DNA of 64,000 nucleotides from Pampus argenteus. Its lineage: Eukaryota; Chordata; Actinopteri; Scombriformes; Stromateidae. Shown here one piece after another: positions 49,466 to 60,609 of this stretch. The first letter of the stretch is position 1. Each line of letters begins with the position of its first letter. The translations under genes were made by a program, and so were the position numbers. The notes under the pieces are model-generated. The model did no database searches. It was not told where the DNA came from and saw only the letters and a program-made list of their open reading frames with translations. The DNA is taken from positions 14,317,501-14,381,500 of the forward strand of contig CM072876.1 of NCBI GenBank assembly GCA_036937835.1. Reading direction: 5' to 3'.

Positions 49466-49812
49466 TAAAACATCATGTAGCTCATGATAGCCAATGTACA
49501 CTTATCGTTAATCCATTTTGCCAGATTGTGTCTCTTCGTTGGTGTTCAGGTTTAGTCACATGAAACAGAAGATCGTTGCTTCAGGGTTTTCCTTACAAGA
49601 ACTCCTTGAACCAAAAGCCTCTGAAAAAAACAAACGTTAGCAGGATTTTTAAGTACTATCAGTTGAAATATGATCATAACTGATTATTGTGATGTTTAAT
49701 CCTGACGGTGGTGGTTTTGTGGAGACATTTGTTGCATGTCCTGAAGCACTTCCTGGTGCCAGCTTGGAGATAAAGGAACAAACATTTATAAATATGCTCC
49801 AGGAGGTTGATT

Positions 49813-50030
49813 TGAATGACAGATTATCTGTTGATTATTTTCTCTACTAATCAATTAGTCACTTGCTCTTTAAAATGTCATAAAACAATGAAAAATGTCC
49901 CTCCCTGTTTCCCAAAAACCCAAGCTGCAACGCCAAATGTTTCACAACCCAAAGATATTTAGTTTACCATCACAGAAAACGATTGATTATCAAAATAGTT
50001 CTGTCGATTGACGAATTGATTAAGGACAGA
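49813..50030. repeat. Dispersed teleost repeat, copy 4 (intergenic)
   Basis: GATTATCTGTTGATTATTTT, ACTAATCAATTAGTCAC, AAAATGTCATAAAACAATG, TCCCTGTTTCCCAAAA, CAAAGATATTTAGTTTACC and TATCAAAATAGTTCTGTCG match the consensus order. Confidence 0.6.
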
Positions 50031-50614
50031 AAGTCCAATATTTAATATTTAATCTTCAAGTAACATTTAGTTACTTGAAGATTGCATTTTAACACATTTT
50101 AAGGCAGTTTCTCAGCTGCAGCATTATATAGATCCTAGTTTTGTGCTTTTGTTCTTAAAATTACATGTTTTAATCACTTTTTAATGTCAACAACTGTGAG
50201 CAACATCAATCATATGCTATGATATGTGCAGGAATCAGCCTGGTAATACTGTATAAACTAATAAGATTCACTGCATTGTGAAGATGTAACCCGAGTGATG
50301 TGTATGAAGCAAAGCAGCTTTCTAAATTGACTCTTTGATGCTTGCTGCATCTCACTGGAGAGTAAATGAACACCGACAAATAAGCATGCATACTGTACAC
50401 ACCCACACATATATATATGCAAATACACTCACAGAAAGTAACACACACACACACACTTTTGTTTGCCATTACTTGCGTGATAAACATGTAATCCCTGTGA
50501 AAGACATCCCTGCTGACCCCCACACACCCCGATCATAAGCAACTTGATCAAAATGAGCCGGGAAAATGAAATCGATACATTGCTTCTGCCGGAGATTCTG
50601 TAAATTGACAAACG

Positions 50615-50840
50615 GACAAGAATGAATCACTTTGACATCAGCAGTGCATAATGTGATTGGGTGGCCGATGCATTATTCACGCGAGCCATTGATCGTATTA
50701 CAATGCAACGCTCTGTTATCCCAACATTGGGCTTCACAATATATATTCCTATTCTACGTATGCAATGCTCTTTATGTTGCGCAATTGAATCCATTCATAT
50801 TTAAGAATCATTTTGCAGATGCAGAGCAGATGTTTATACA
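50615..50840. promoter_or_regulatory. Candidate conserved non-coding element between the genes
   Basis: Repeat-free, balanced sequence including TTTGACATCAGCAG, GTGATTGGGTGGCC, CATTATTCACGCG, GCCATTGATCG and CCTATTCTACGTATGCAATG. Position and character suggest shared regulatory DNA. Not tested. Confidence 0.3.
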
Positions 50841-51703
50841 TGGAAGTAAAGGTTGAACACGCAGAAATGTACATTTTCAACTCAGAAATGCATGCAAGGG
50901 ATACAGCCATTTATATAGAAGTGAAATTAAACAGGCTGTCTCAGAGGGACTATAACTCCTGCTGACTGAGCCCCACTGTCACGAATACCAAACTCTGCTA
51001 ACATCTAAGCCTCATCTCTCCAGTCACTCTCCTCTGAAGCTATAACCCTCCTCCTCCTCTGATAAAACCTCTTCCCTCCTCTGTCCTGATCCCATTCAGT
51101 CCTTCAGAAACATTCAAGGCCTTTTCTCCTCAGCTGGCGTCCTGCCTGTCCCTGTCACTCCGTCAACCCACACACACCTAAAGAGCTACTGCATTCCACT
51201 CGAACCTGCAAGAGTCTCAAACAGCCAAGATGACAGAGTTGAATGATCATTGTCTAATAAAGAAGGATATGGATGCAGCATAATGCAGTTTGGTTGACAT
51301 ATTAGGGTGTATGAGTTAGTACATTAATGTTAATCCAAGGAATACAAGCAACCCCCCCCCACCTAAAATACATGCAACATCATTGTCCAGATGACTGTTT
51401 TTACTAAAGAAAATCAAGAATACACAACATATATTTTGATTTTCCCTTCTCAAGATGTTTACTTCCCTGATATTGGAGGAAGTTTTAACCCTGTAATTGA
51501 CTAAACAAAATGGTAAATGTGTATTTTAGGTTTTACAAATATCTGTTGCTCACATTCTCCCCGAGTTATCCTTAAGACCCATCAGTTAACTCTACATGTA
51601 CAGGTTTAAGACACACTTGCAGAAGATATTCAGTGCTGATAGTTCATATCTAAGCTGAACTCAGGTATCTATCCTTGTCTTTAATGTCTCTTCTGTGGTG
51701 TTC

Positions 51704-51722
51704 TAGTGCGACCTAGTGGTCA
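51704..51722 (-). promoter_or_regulatory. CTCF-like binding motif, reverse orientation
   Basis: On the minus strand, TGACCACTAGGTCGCACTA matches the CTCF core with one mismatch. It lies between tfap2d and tfap2b. Confidence 0.4.
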
Positions 51723-52736
51723 ACAGCTGAACAGCAGCCTGAGTCTGCAGTTTAAGCACCTGAACTGACTGTTCATAGATTAACAATAGGACATTCATAG
51801 GAAGTAATTGTACAAATATAGTGTATAATGCTTCATCACATCTCAGTGTTCATTTGTGTTGTCACTATGTATATTTTCTATGTGGACATGCAGGATGAAT
51901 AGTTGCTGTAGTATAAAGGACTATGGGAATCCAAATGAATAAATGAGAGCAAGTATTTTCTTTTTCTTCATCACCGACAAGCTGATAACTGGAAATACTA
52001 AAACAATTAGAGACTAATGCACAGGAGAAATAACATTATGAAAAGTGGTCAGTATAGATCCAAAGTAAATGCACAGCAAGGCAAACGGGATGCTTCTGAT
52101 CCTTGAACTTATACAGACGGTGCAGCTACAAGAGTCGGAAAACAGGTGGAACCGAATTCTAATTTCCCAGTGAAAGTTAAAGCAAAAGACAAATGTGGCT
52201 CATTTGTATGGCTGCAAACAAAAGACATGGAGGGAAGCGATGGGACGGTATTAGTGTGACATGTGTGTAATGTATGCTGATACATCGTGTGTCAAAAGCC
52301 TGCAGGACAACAACCATAACCACAACCACGCCTCAAGACTTCCAGACTGTCAGGACATCTGTCATCCCTGACAGTCATATGCCCCGCCGTGTGTGTGTGT
52401 GTGTATCTGTGTGTGACACAGAGAGAGGGAGAGAGAGGGAGAGGGTTGAATGGGTGTATATTTGGCAGCGGGTCATTCCAGAGAACAGCCGTGCTTCTTA
52501 AACATTCATGTCTGGTATCCTCGTTGGCATTTTCTCCTTTTTTTTTCTCTTTTTTTTTGTATCGAACATCAAAAGGAGCTTAACCATGGCAGCCATGTCA
52601 GAGAGACGCACACACACACACACACACACGTATATATATATATGCAGGAGTGTATAAGTGCATGTCTAGGAGAAAAATTCAGTCCAGACCTACAAAATAC
52701 ATTTCAACACCTGAACTGAAGCCAATGAGTTCAGCT

Positions 52737-52737
<1 letters not shown>

Positions 52738-52798
<61 letters not shown>

Positions 52799-52808
52799 TA
52801 TATATATA
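52738..52808. repeat. (TA)n microsatellite
   Basis: About 70 nt of TA with one CACA interruption, the longest TA tract in the window. Confidence 0.97.
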
Positions 52809-53261
52809 TGTATGTATATGTAGTGGGGTAAAATACTGTAATTTGTGGGCGTAGGTGTTCCTAAAACAACTGAAAGTCATTAACTATAGGTTAACACAAG
52901 CTGTGATGTCATGTGATCAAAATCACATGACTTCACATGAATTCCCAGTTATCCTGCACCTACTGGAGTTTAGTGTCCTACATTATGGCAGTTCACCATA
53001 GTTGAGTTGTTGTGTTCTGTATGTGGGTGGGTTGCTGTGCTGTCTGTATGTTTCTGTGTAGGATATGTACAAACAGTGCTGTCTTTTGTAGCTTGATTTC
53101 CCTCTGCTATTAAAAGATGTTCACATCTGCAACATTAATTTATTAAAATAATGATAATGACAAATTTATCATTTTCACTAACTCCATTGAAAACCTGCTG
53201 AGTTGCATTAAAACATGACACAATTTTCATATATGAACATATATTGGCTGCATGTATGGTC

Positions 53262-53281
53262 TTATGACACTAGGGGGAGAA
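53262..53281 (+). promoter_or_regulatory. Weaker CTCF-like motif, forward orientation
   Basis: TTATGACACTAGGGGGAGAA fits the CTCF core with about two mismatches. It points toward tfap2b, opposite to the motif at 51704. Confidence 0.25.
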
Positions 53282-53979
53282 GTTTACACACATTTGGAAA
53301 AAAATCACCAGAGGAAGCAGTTGGAAGGGAATAATAGTTATGAAATATATGTATGTATAATATAGGCTTGAATATGTTGGATATTTCAAAACAAACAATA
53401 TGGACCCTGTGACATTTGTAGCTGCATTTGTACCTTACAGTCTTTTAATGACAATGAGACCCAAACAGCTCAATGAAAACACTAAAAATCTATGCAAATG
53501 TTTCACAGTATGAGATCCTGAATACTAAAACATATTTATAAATCATAGGTCACATATCAAGCGCGAAATGTAACATTTTGTCGATATCGCCCACCTGAGA
53601 AAATTAATCCAAGCTACCAGCTAAAAGTTTGGATTTTTAGTTCTTGTCTTGTTCTCTATAAGGATGCAAACAAATACGCACCGAGGGTCACTGCACGGCC
53701 ACAGATGAGTGATGTGAATTATGAGTTATGACCTTCACTGTGTCAAACCAGTAAATGAAAATATACATTTAGAGTATACTTTTAAATTAAATTATTTATT
53801 TGAAGTCCTGATCTTATTTCTATTGTTGCCTCTTATGTTTACATAGTCCAGCAGCCTTTATCTGAACAGGTACTTGGTGTTTGAATTTAAGATATATGAA
53901 GAAAAAAAACTACAGAACTAACTAAAACTTTTTTTTAAAATAATTTAAAAAACTAAAATTGAACTTTATGACTTTTCCC

Positions 53980-54348
53980 TCTATAGCTGACAGTAAAGGT
54001 GACTTGCCTTCACTAATTTATCACTTTAAACATTCAGCCATACCTGAGTCAGAACTCACTTTAAAATTCAGCACTCATTTGAGGTTTAGTGTGTGATTAT
54101 AGACACACGTGACCAATAAAACATTAATGCTATGTATTTATTTGCTGCTGTCAGCCCGCCCTATAGCTCCCTCTTCTTCGCTGTAGTGGAGTCTTTACAG
54201 GGGTTCCCCATTCACAAAGCAGCCTGCCTGACTTTACAGAGGGCGGAGAGAGAGAGAGAGACACAGAGAGACAGAGAGAGAGAGAGAGAGTTGAGGCATC
54301 CCTTCCTCACTTGGCTGCATTCGGTTTACCGACACCGGAGAAGCGACC
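53980..54348 (+). promoter_or_regulatory. tfap2b: Probable tfap2b exon 1a promoter and 5' UTR
   Basis: Immediately upstream of the exon 1a start. It includes a CCAAT-type element in GACCAATAAAA near 54110 and a pyrimidine-rich CTATAGCTCCCTCTTCTTC stretch (54162-54180). A GA repeat (about 54247-54290) lies within the likely 5' UTR. No start site can be fixed from sequence. Confidence 0.45.
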
Positions 54349-54396
54349 ATGCTGTGGAAACTAGTTGAGAATGTCAAGTATGAAGATATTTATGAG
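54349..54396 (+). CDS. tfap2b: tfap2b coding exon 1a
   Basis: Sixteen codons, MLWKLVENVKYEDIYE, ending in phase 0 at GTAACG. The start context (GCGACCATGC) is reasonable, and the upstream frame is closed by TGA at 54292-54294. The VKYE segment fits the sumoylation consensus known for AP-2 N-termini. Confidence 0.96.
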
Positions 54397-57300
54397 GTAA
54401 CGTTGCCGTCCAGCTGATCGCGTCTCGGGGAAACAGACTTATTAGACATGCTTTTAGGATAGATGAAATGTTAGTGTGTGCTGAGTTAAGTGAGGTGTTT
54501 TCCGGGAGGCGTTCGGGCCTGTTATTTCCTGAGATGCGGTGACTGAATATGAATTGGAGGACATTTCTTTACATGGCACACTTTCGTTTGGAGGAAAATT
54601 TGGCTCGTGTCGTGCGCTTCGTCGTGGGTGTTTTGATGCATTATGTCATATTTCAGTTTGGTTTCTGGCTAAGATGCAGGTCAAGTCGTTATTTGGAGCA
54701 TATGATGAAACAGATGGAGAAATAAATCTCATGCTGGATATGTAAATCTTTTTTTTTCAATTTTAACAAATATTGAACCTAAATATTGCACTGCGTTTTT
54801 TTTTTTTTTTTTGAATGAATTAATGTTTGTTATAGAAATTTTAAAAAAGTACAACTTTTACATTATGTGTCAGCTCTAAAATATGTAAAAGATGTTGCGG
54901 ATAAATCAGTGATGATGCAAAATCATATATTTTTATATATATATAAATCGAAGAGCAAATGAATGGCTCGTTTTAGAGTTGTGTTTTTCTTGTTTTAATT
55001 AGAGGCAATAAAAGTGAATGGCGATGCTGTGTCAGAGGTATGTTAATCATTTGGCTTTGATCCCAGAACAATCATCCTATAAGAACGAGGAGAGAAGGGG
55101 AGAAACACCGCCGCGCGCGGGGGCGAAGCGTTGCTCCGGCTCGCGCTGAATGGGCTCGAGCACAAAGCGCAGGAGAAAGGGCAGCTCGCGAGGCCCCTCG
55201 GCTCAGCCCGGTGGGAAGCTCACGTCTCGTGCCGCACATGGCTTTTCTCCCACGGCGCGAGGGAGGGGAGGATATAATGTCGTTAAACAAGTCATCCAAA
55301 AAGGGCAAAGAGGGGGCCGCTAGTCTACAATATAAAGTTTAATCGCTTCTTTTGACTCGTGACACTATTCACACGAGCCCCTCGCGCGCGCCCTGCAGCG
55401 TCTCGAGTCTCCCACACATAAAAGGCAGCTGCAACACAACACGAGTAGTAACTTATTTATTAAGCGGTCTAAGTTTGGCATGATGGAGTTGTAGTAAAAT
55501 ATTTGGGAAGCGACTGGAGAGAAAAGAAAATCTGTGCGTAAAAGTAGACGGAGCTTTTCCACACCTCCATGCTTTGGCACAGTGGCCAAAGTGTGGAAAC
55601 AGAGCCTGTGACGCTGGTGGTATTAGTGTCAATGGTCCACCCAGTAGAATCTACAGCACCCAGTGTTTATTGTCATCCACAGACTTGACTCATGTTGGGT
55701 TTTTATATCGTCAAAGTCTGTTATTCGTCTCCAAAAGGCATAAATCCGTGTTTTCCAGCGTCAGATTTCGCCAGTAAAAAAGGCCCCTAGAGTGCGCATG
55801 TTTATTTATTTATTGTGATGGGGGGATTCCTCCCGGGTCTGGACGCGAACAGGGTGTTCTCCTGCGAGAGAGAGAGAGAGGGAGAAAAAAGAAAGAAAGA
55901 AAGAAAAAGAAAGAGAGAGAGAGTCCTCTTTCCATATCCTGCTGTTCGCGCGTATTTTCGGCTCTCCACGGAATTTAAACGTCACTCACGGTTGCGCGAG
56001 AGGCTTCACGCTTCATGTGTCGCCAGTCCCCTGCCTCGCGCACATTAATATTCCTGTAAGTCTCAGTCATGAATAACAATTACACCGTATACCGGGGGTA
56101 GAGGCGGGAGCTCGGTGCTCACACTCAGAGCGGCGGCAGCTCCGGGCGGAGGAAGGTTCTGTATGGATCTGTAGACCAGGCCGTGCCTGCAGATAGACAC
56201 ACACACACACGCTGCTTTTTACCTGGAATGAGTTAGTGTTACTCGGCCTAACACAGTCTTTACTATCCTGCCGTTTTACCGTGAGCCCACTCGTGACACC
56301 AGCAGAGGCTATACAGATGTTAGTTCACTCCTACTCCACTGCGGTGAGTTTCATTCCTCGCTGTGCATTTCACAAATTCGTTTGCTCAAATAGTGAAATC
56401 CGGTGATTTTGCTGTAAGGTTTTAGTGGTGAGACATTGAGGCTGTTAGATCTTTCCTCCAGGCTCTTGTGTCTTCTTTTGTGCAGGAGATGCAATGACAG
56501 TTAGGCTGCTTTGGCTACATCACCAGGGGCAACTCTAATAAATGCATCACGATCCTAGGCCTCCAAACGGGTTCATTTCGTTAAAATGTGCTTTTCATTC
56601 TGCAAGTAGTAATTGTTTTCTCTGTTCTTCTCTGCACCCTCTTCAAGGACCGGCATGACGGTGTTTCGAGCCACAGCTCGCGCCTGTCCCAGCTGGGCTC
56701 GGTATCGCACGCGGGACCCTACTCCAGCGCGCCGCCGCTGTCTCATGCGCCCTCGTCGGACTTCCAGCCTCCGTACTTCCCGCCGCCGTACCAGCCGCTC
56801 GCTCACTACCAGAGCCAGGACCCGTACTCCCACGTGAGCGACCCGTACTCCCTGAACTCCCTGCACCAGAGCCAGCAGGGCGCATGGGGGGCGCGGCAGC
56901 GGCAGGACGCAGCCGGGGATCGGATGGATAGCTCCGCTCTGCTGGCTCAGCCTCGGGCCTCGCTGCCTCAGCTGTCCGGGCTGGACCCACGCCGGGACTA
57001 CGGTGGCGTGAGGCGGCCTGACGTGCTGCTACACTCGGCTCACCCGGGACTGGACCCCGGTATGGGCGACGGACTGCTGCACGGGTTGCACGGCATGGAG
57101 GATGTTCAGGTGAGTCAGAGGTCACAGCTGAGATTTACGAGTGTGTACGTGTGCATATTTTCTAATTCAATTTATTGTGATTTTAAGTTATTTTAAGGAT
57201 TTTGAGATCAGTGTTCAAAGAAACCGCCTTCAAGTGTTTTCACATTGGGTCCAGGGAGCGACTACCAGGGCAACATAGGGAATATGTCACTGCAATTATA

Positions 57301-59090
57301 TTACAATTCATCGAATATTATCTCAATAACAGACAATAAATTTATGAATTGTAATCAACAATGTAACCCTATAAAGACCAAAACAAACATTTACTCCAGG
57401 TACAGCCTCAGCGACTCATTTACGACTTTTTCTTACTTTTGGGGGCCAGTCAGACAATGCTGCAAATAATACATAAATAAAAACAAATAGAACTGAAATG
57501 AAATACACGGATTAGTAACTGACAGTCCATCATTGTCTCCTCGTGTTTCTCGTGCCATTAGAGTTGAGGTCAGTGAACCCCGAGCAGCTCCCTCAGGGCT
57601 GGACTCTGTCAAGCAGCTGTAGCCTGAACGCAAACGGCCCACAGCTAAACATGGTGTCTTTAGAGACATGCAGAGACACCGTCTTTGAGGAGAAGATGCT
57701 GATGTGTGGCGTGATGGACTTCACAAATAACCACGATGGTTAAATGTTGTTAAATGTTGCATATGTGGATTGAAAAGCAGACTAAAAAAACAAAAGAGGT
57801 CTGAATGGGATGCTGTAACATTTTAATATATCTGAGATATAATATTTTGTGTTCTATATTCTCTACGTTGTTATTAATATTGATTTAGATTTTTTTTTTT
57901 TTTTTTTTTTTTTGGCTGGTGCAAAGGTGCCAAATTAACAACAGACAGAAACAGACTTTATATAGTCAGCTGTAAGATTTCATCCTCCTTGTTTCCCCCT
58001 CAGGGCACAACCATCACGAATTGTTTTCCATTTAACCTCCACAATAGATTCTCATTTCTGGCCCGTATGTGCACCATGCATTTATTAACCTCATATATCT
58101 ATTTTTTTTTTTAAGATTTAATCTTTCTATAGACGAGTGATGACATCAGATCTATTTGACAAGGAGTTCATTCCGCCGGATGATAAATGAGGCTTTACAT
58201 TTATGACAATTGCATGAAGTATGAATGGATTATAAACCACATTTGATTGAGAAGAGAAACAAATATGGATTTTTTCCTGCTTTGCATGAGCTGAAATTAA
58301 TCCTGAAGGGGACATGTGTGATTGAATTCGACGTTAAGTAGCTTGTTACAGTGTGGATCATCTTGTATAAAGCGGTGTGTAATGATTTGTATTTATCTCG
58401 TTTCTAACAGACCATTGATGACACCAACGGAACGAATATATTGGATCAATCAGTAATTAAAAAAGGTACACACACATACACACACTCACACGAGTAATGT
58501 TGCCAATATAGCCTCAATATGCCACCATTATAAAATTACAATATGTAATAACAAATATTAAATATATATACAGATCAAAATAGAATATTGTATGTAATGT
58601 AATGTATTTATTCATAATTATCATATGGTGTGTGCACCACTGTCAGTAAGTGCCACCTTACTTTGGATTTACTCACTCCATGTATTGCTAGGATCATTTA
58701 TTTACTCACTGAATGATGATGTTTATAGGATGTAGAGGTGCATAAATCATAGCCTAGAGAGGTAAATCTAGACACCACGGGACTCTAACGCACCAGACCA
58801 TGCAGGCGGTGCTCCCTACTTTTTGGAGCCAGGATGAGGAGCTGTGCGCCGGGATAACGATCCCGGTATATTGACTGCCTGGCAGTGTGTCGCTGACAGG
58901 CTGCCATGCTGCAGCTCTGATGATGTGCGGTGATTTAGTTACGGGATGTTGAGTGACTGAGCTCCCCGCGGGGCATTTAAGCCGCTGATGTAATAAATGG
59001 CACCGCTCACGGAGATCTCGTGAGCTCGTTTAGAGCTAATCTGCGGTATTATCCCCTGTGGAGCTATCAAAACCCTCTCACTGGCCCCTA

Positions 59091-59122
<32 letters not shown>

Positions 59123-59422
59123 CAAGGCTTCTTTTTTACGCCATTAACGCGAGCATTAACACCCAGACACCGGGATGAAGAAGGCATCCAGTGCTGCTGG
59201 TGGGAGTTAAACCGGCCGTGGAGAAAAGACTAGGAGGTGGTTAATGTGATTTGAGAGCACGAGCCAATCAACAATCGATAATATTGTAATGAGAATGTCG
59301 CGCGACATTAAATAACAGCAAATGCCCGGCGCGTGGGCGCCTCATTAGACCGGGGCCGCCCTCTGAGCGCGTGTGGTATCAAGTTTGATACAGCAGAGAG
59401 ATTTAAAGTTTTAAAAAACAAA

Positions 59423-59493
<71 letters not shown>

Positions 59494-60562
59494 CTCTGAA
59501 ACACGTCTCAAATATCTGACACAACAGACAACATCTCATGTAAGACATGGACTCATCCTAACAACACCTCCAACCTTCCTGTTTTAGTTCCCATGCCACA
59601 CAAGAACATGGGCTCTCTGATGCTCGGCAAGGACGGGCTGATCGGTGGCGTGACCGTGAACATTAACGAGCTGTTCTGCTCGGTACCGGGCCGCCTGTCG
59701 CTGCTCAGCTCCACCTCCAAGTACAAAGTGACCGTGGGGGAGGTGCAGAGGAGACTGTCCCCGCCTGAGTGCCTCAACGCCTCCTTGTTGGGGGGCGTGT
59801 TGAGAAGGTAGAGAGAGGAACCTGCAGAAACGCTGAATTTGATGTCTATTAATGAAACCTTGAGCTAGAAATAATCACTAGATGCGTAATTTCACGTGTT
59901 GGTTTCTTTGGTTTCTACAGAGCAAAATCCAAAAACGGCGGGAAATGTCTGAGAGAAAAGCTGGAGAAGATTGGACTGAATTTACCTGCTGGAAGACGCA
60001 AGGCTGCCAATGTCACATTACTAACATCTCTTGTAGAAGGTGATTCATTTACTGTTTGTTACTCAGAAACGCAATATATATATATTACTACAGAACGGGA
60101 ACAACAGACCAGACACCTACAACTGTGTTTTACGCATTTTACGCGTCCCATGTTCGCCTAACGAACCATCAACAGCAGCCAAAACATGTCAAAGGTCATG
60201 ACCTGACCTGAAAGGATTGGCAACGTCTCTGTTAACATTAAACAGCTGGAAGAATGCAATGACAGGAAGAGAAGCATTGAGTGCAGAGCAGGTGGAAAGA
60301 GCAGGGACAGAGGTCCCGAACGGTTATTCACACTAAATCGGTCATTTATTTCCACTGAAGCACTTTGTTCTTCAAATATATACAAGGACAGCGTTTTCTT
60401 TACATTTTGAAATGGAGTTTAAATATATATATTTTAAATTAAATAACCAAGGATTTGTCAGTCTACATCCATCAAACATGGAACATTATTATTATTTATT
60501 TTTATATTTTGAAACGTGACTGCTTGTGTTCATTATTTAATTAACTAAATCCGCTCCCTATT

Positions 60563-60609
<47 letters not shown>

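Larger units (their letters stand above)
48341..53979. other. Intergenic spacer between tfap2d and tfap2b
   Basis: About 5.6 kb with no gene seen. It holds poly-A runs (48651-48670, about 48758-48772), an AGA run (about 48927-48943), two copies of a dispersed repeat, a repeat-free block (50615-50840), CTCF-like motifs (51704-51722 and 53262-53281) and a long TA repeat (52738-52808). Confidence 0.75.
54397..56647 (+). other. tfap2b: tfap2b intron 1 (contains exon 1b)
   Basis: A 2.25 kb intron with GC-rich, CpG-bearing DNA at about 55090-55420, a GA-rich run (55867-55922), and the 1b exon near its end. The GC-rich part is consistent with a CpG island extending over the 5' end of tfap2b. Confidence 0.75.

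Noticed and set aside
55277..55342. ATG frame reading MSLNKSSKKGKEGAAS as a possible third tfap2b first exon
   Set aside because: It has no good donor in phase before its stop, and does not match the MSILAK-type exon 1c of TFAP2A.
56643..57125. 160-codon minus-strand open frame
   Set aside because: It lies antisense to tfap2b exon 2; GC-rich coding DNA commonly leaves the opposite strand open. Composition is Arg/Ala/Ser-rich with no family match.
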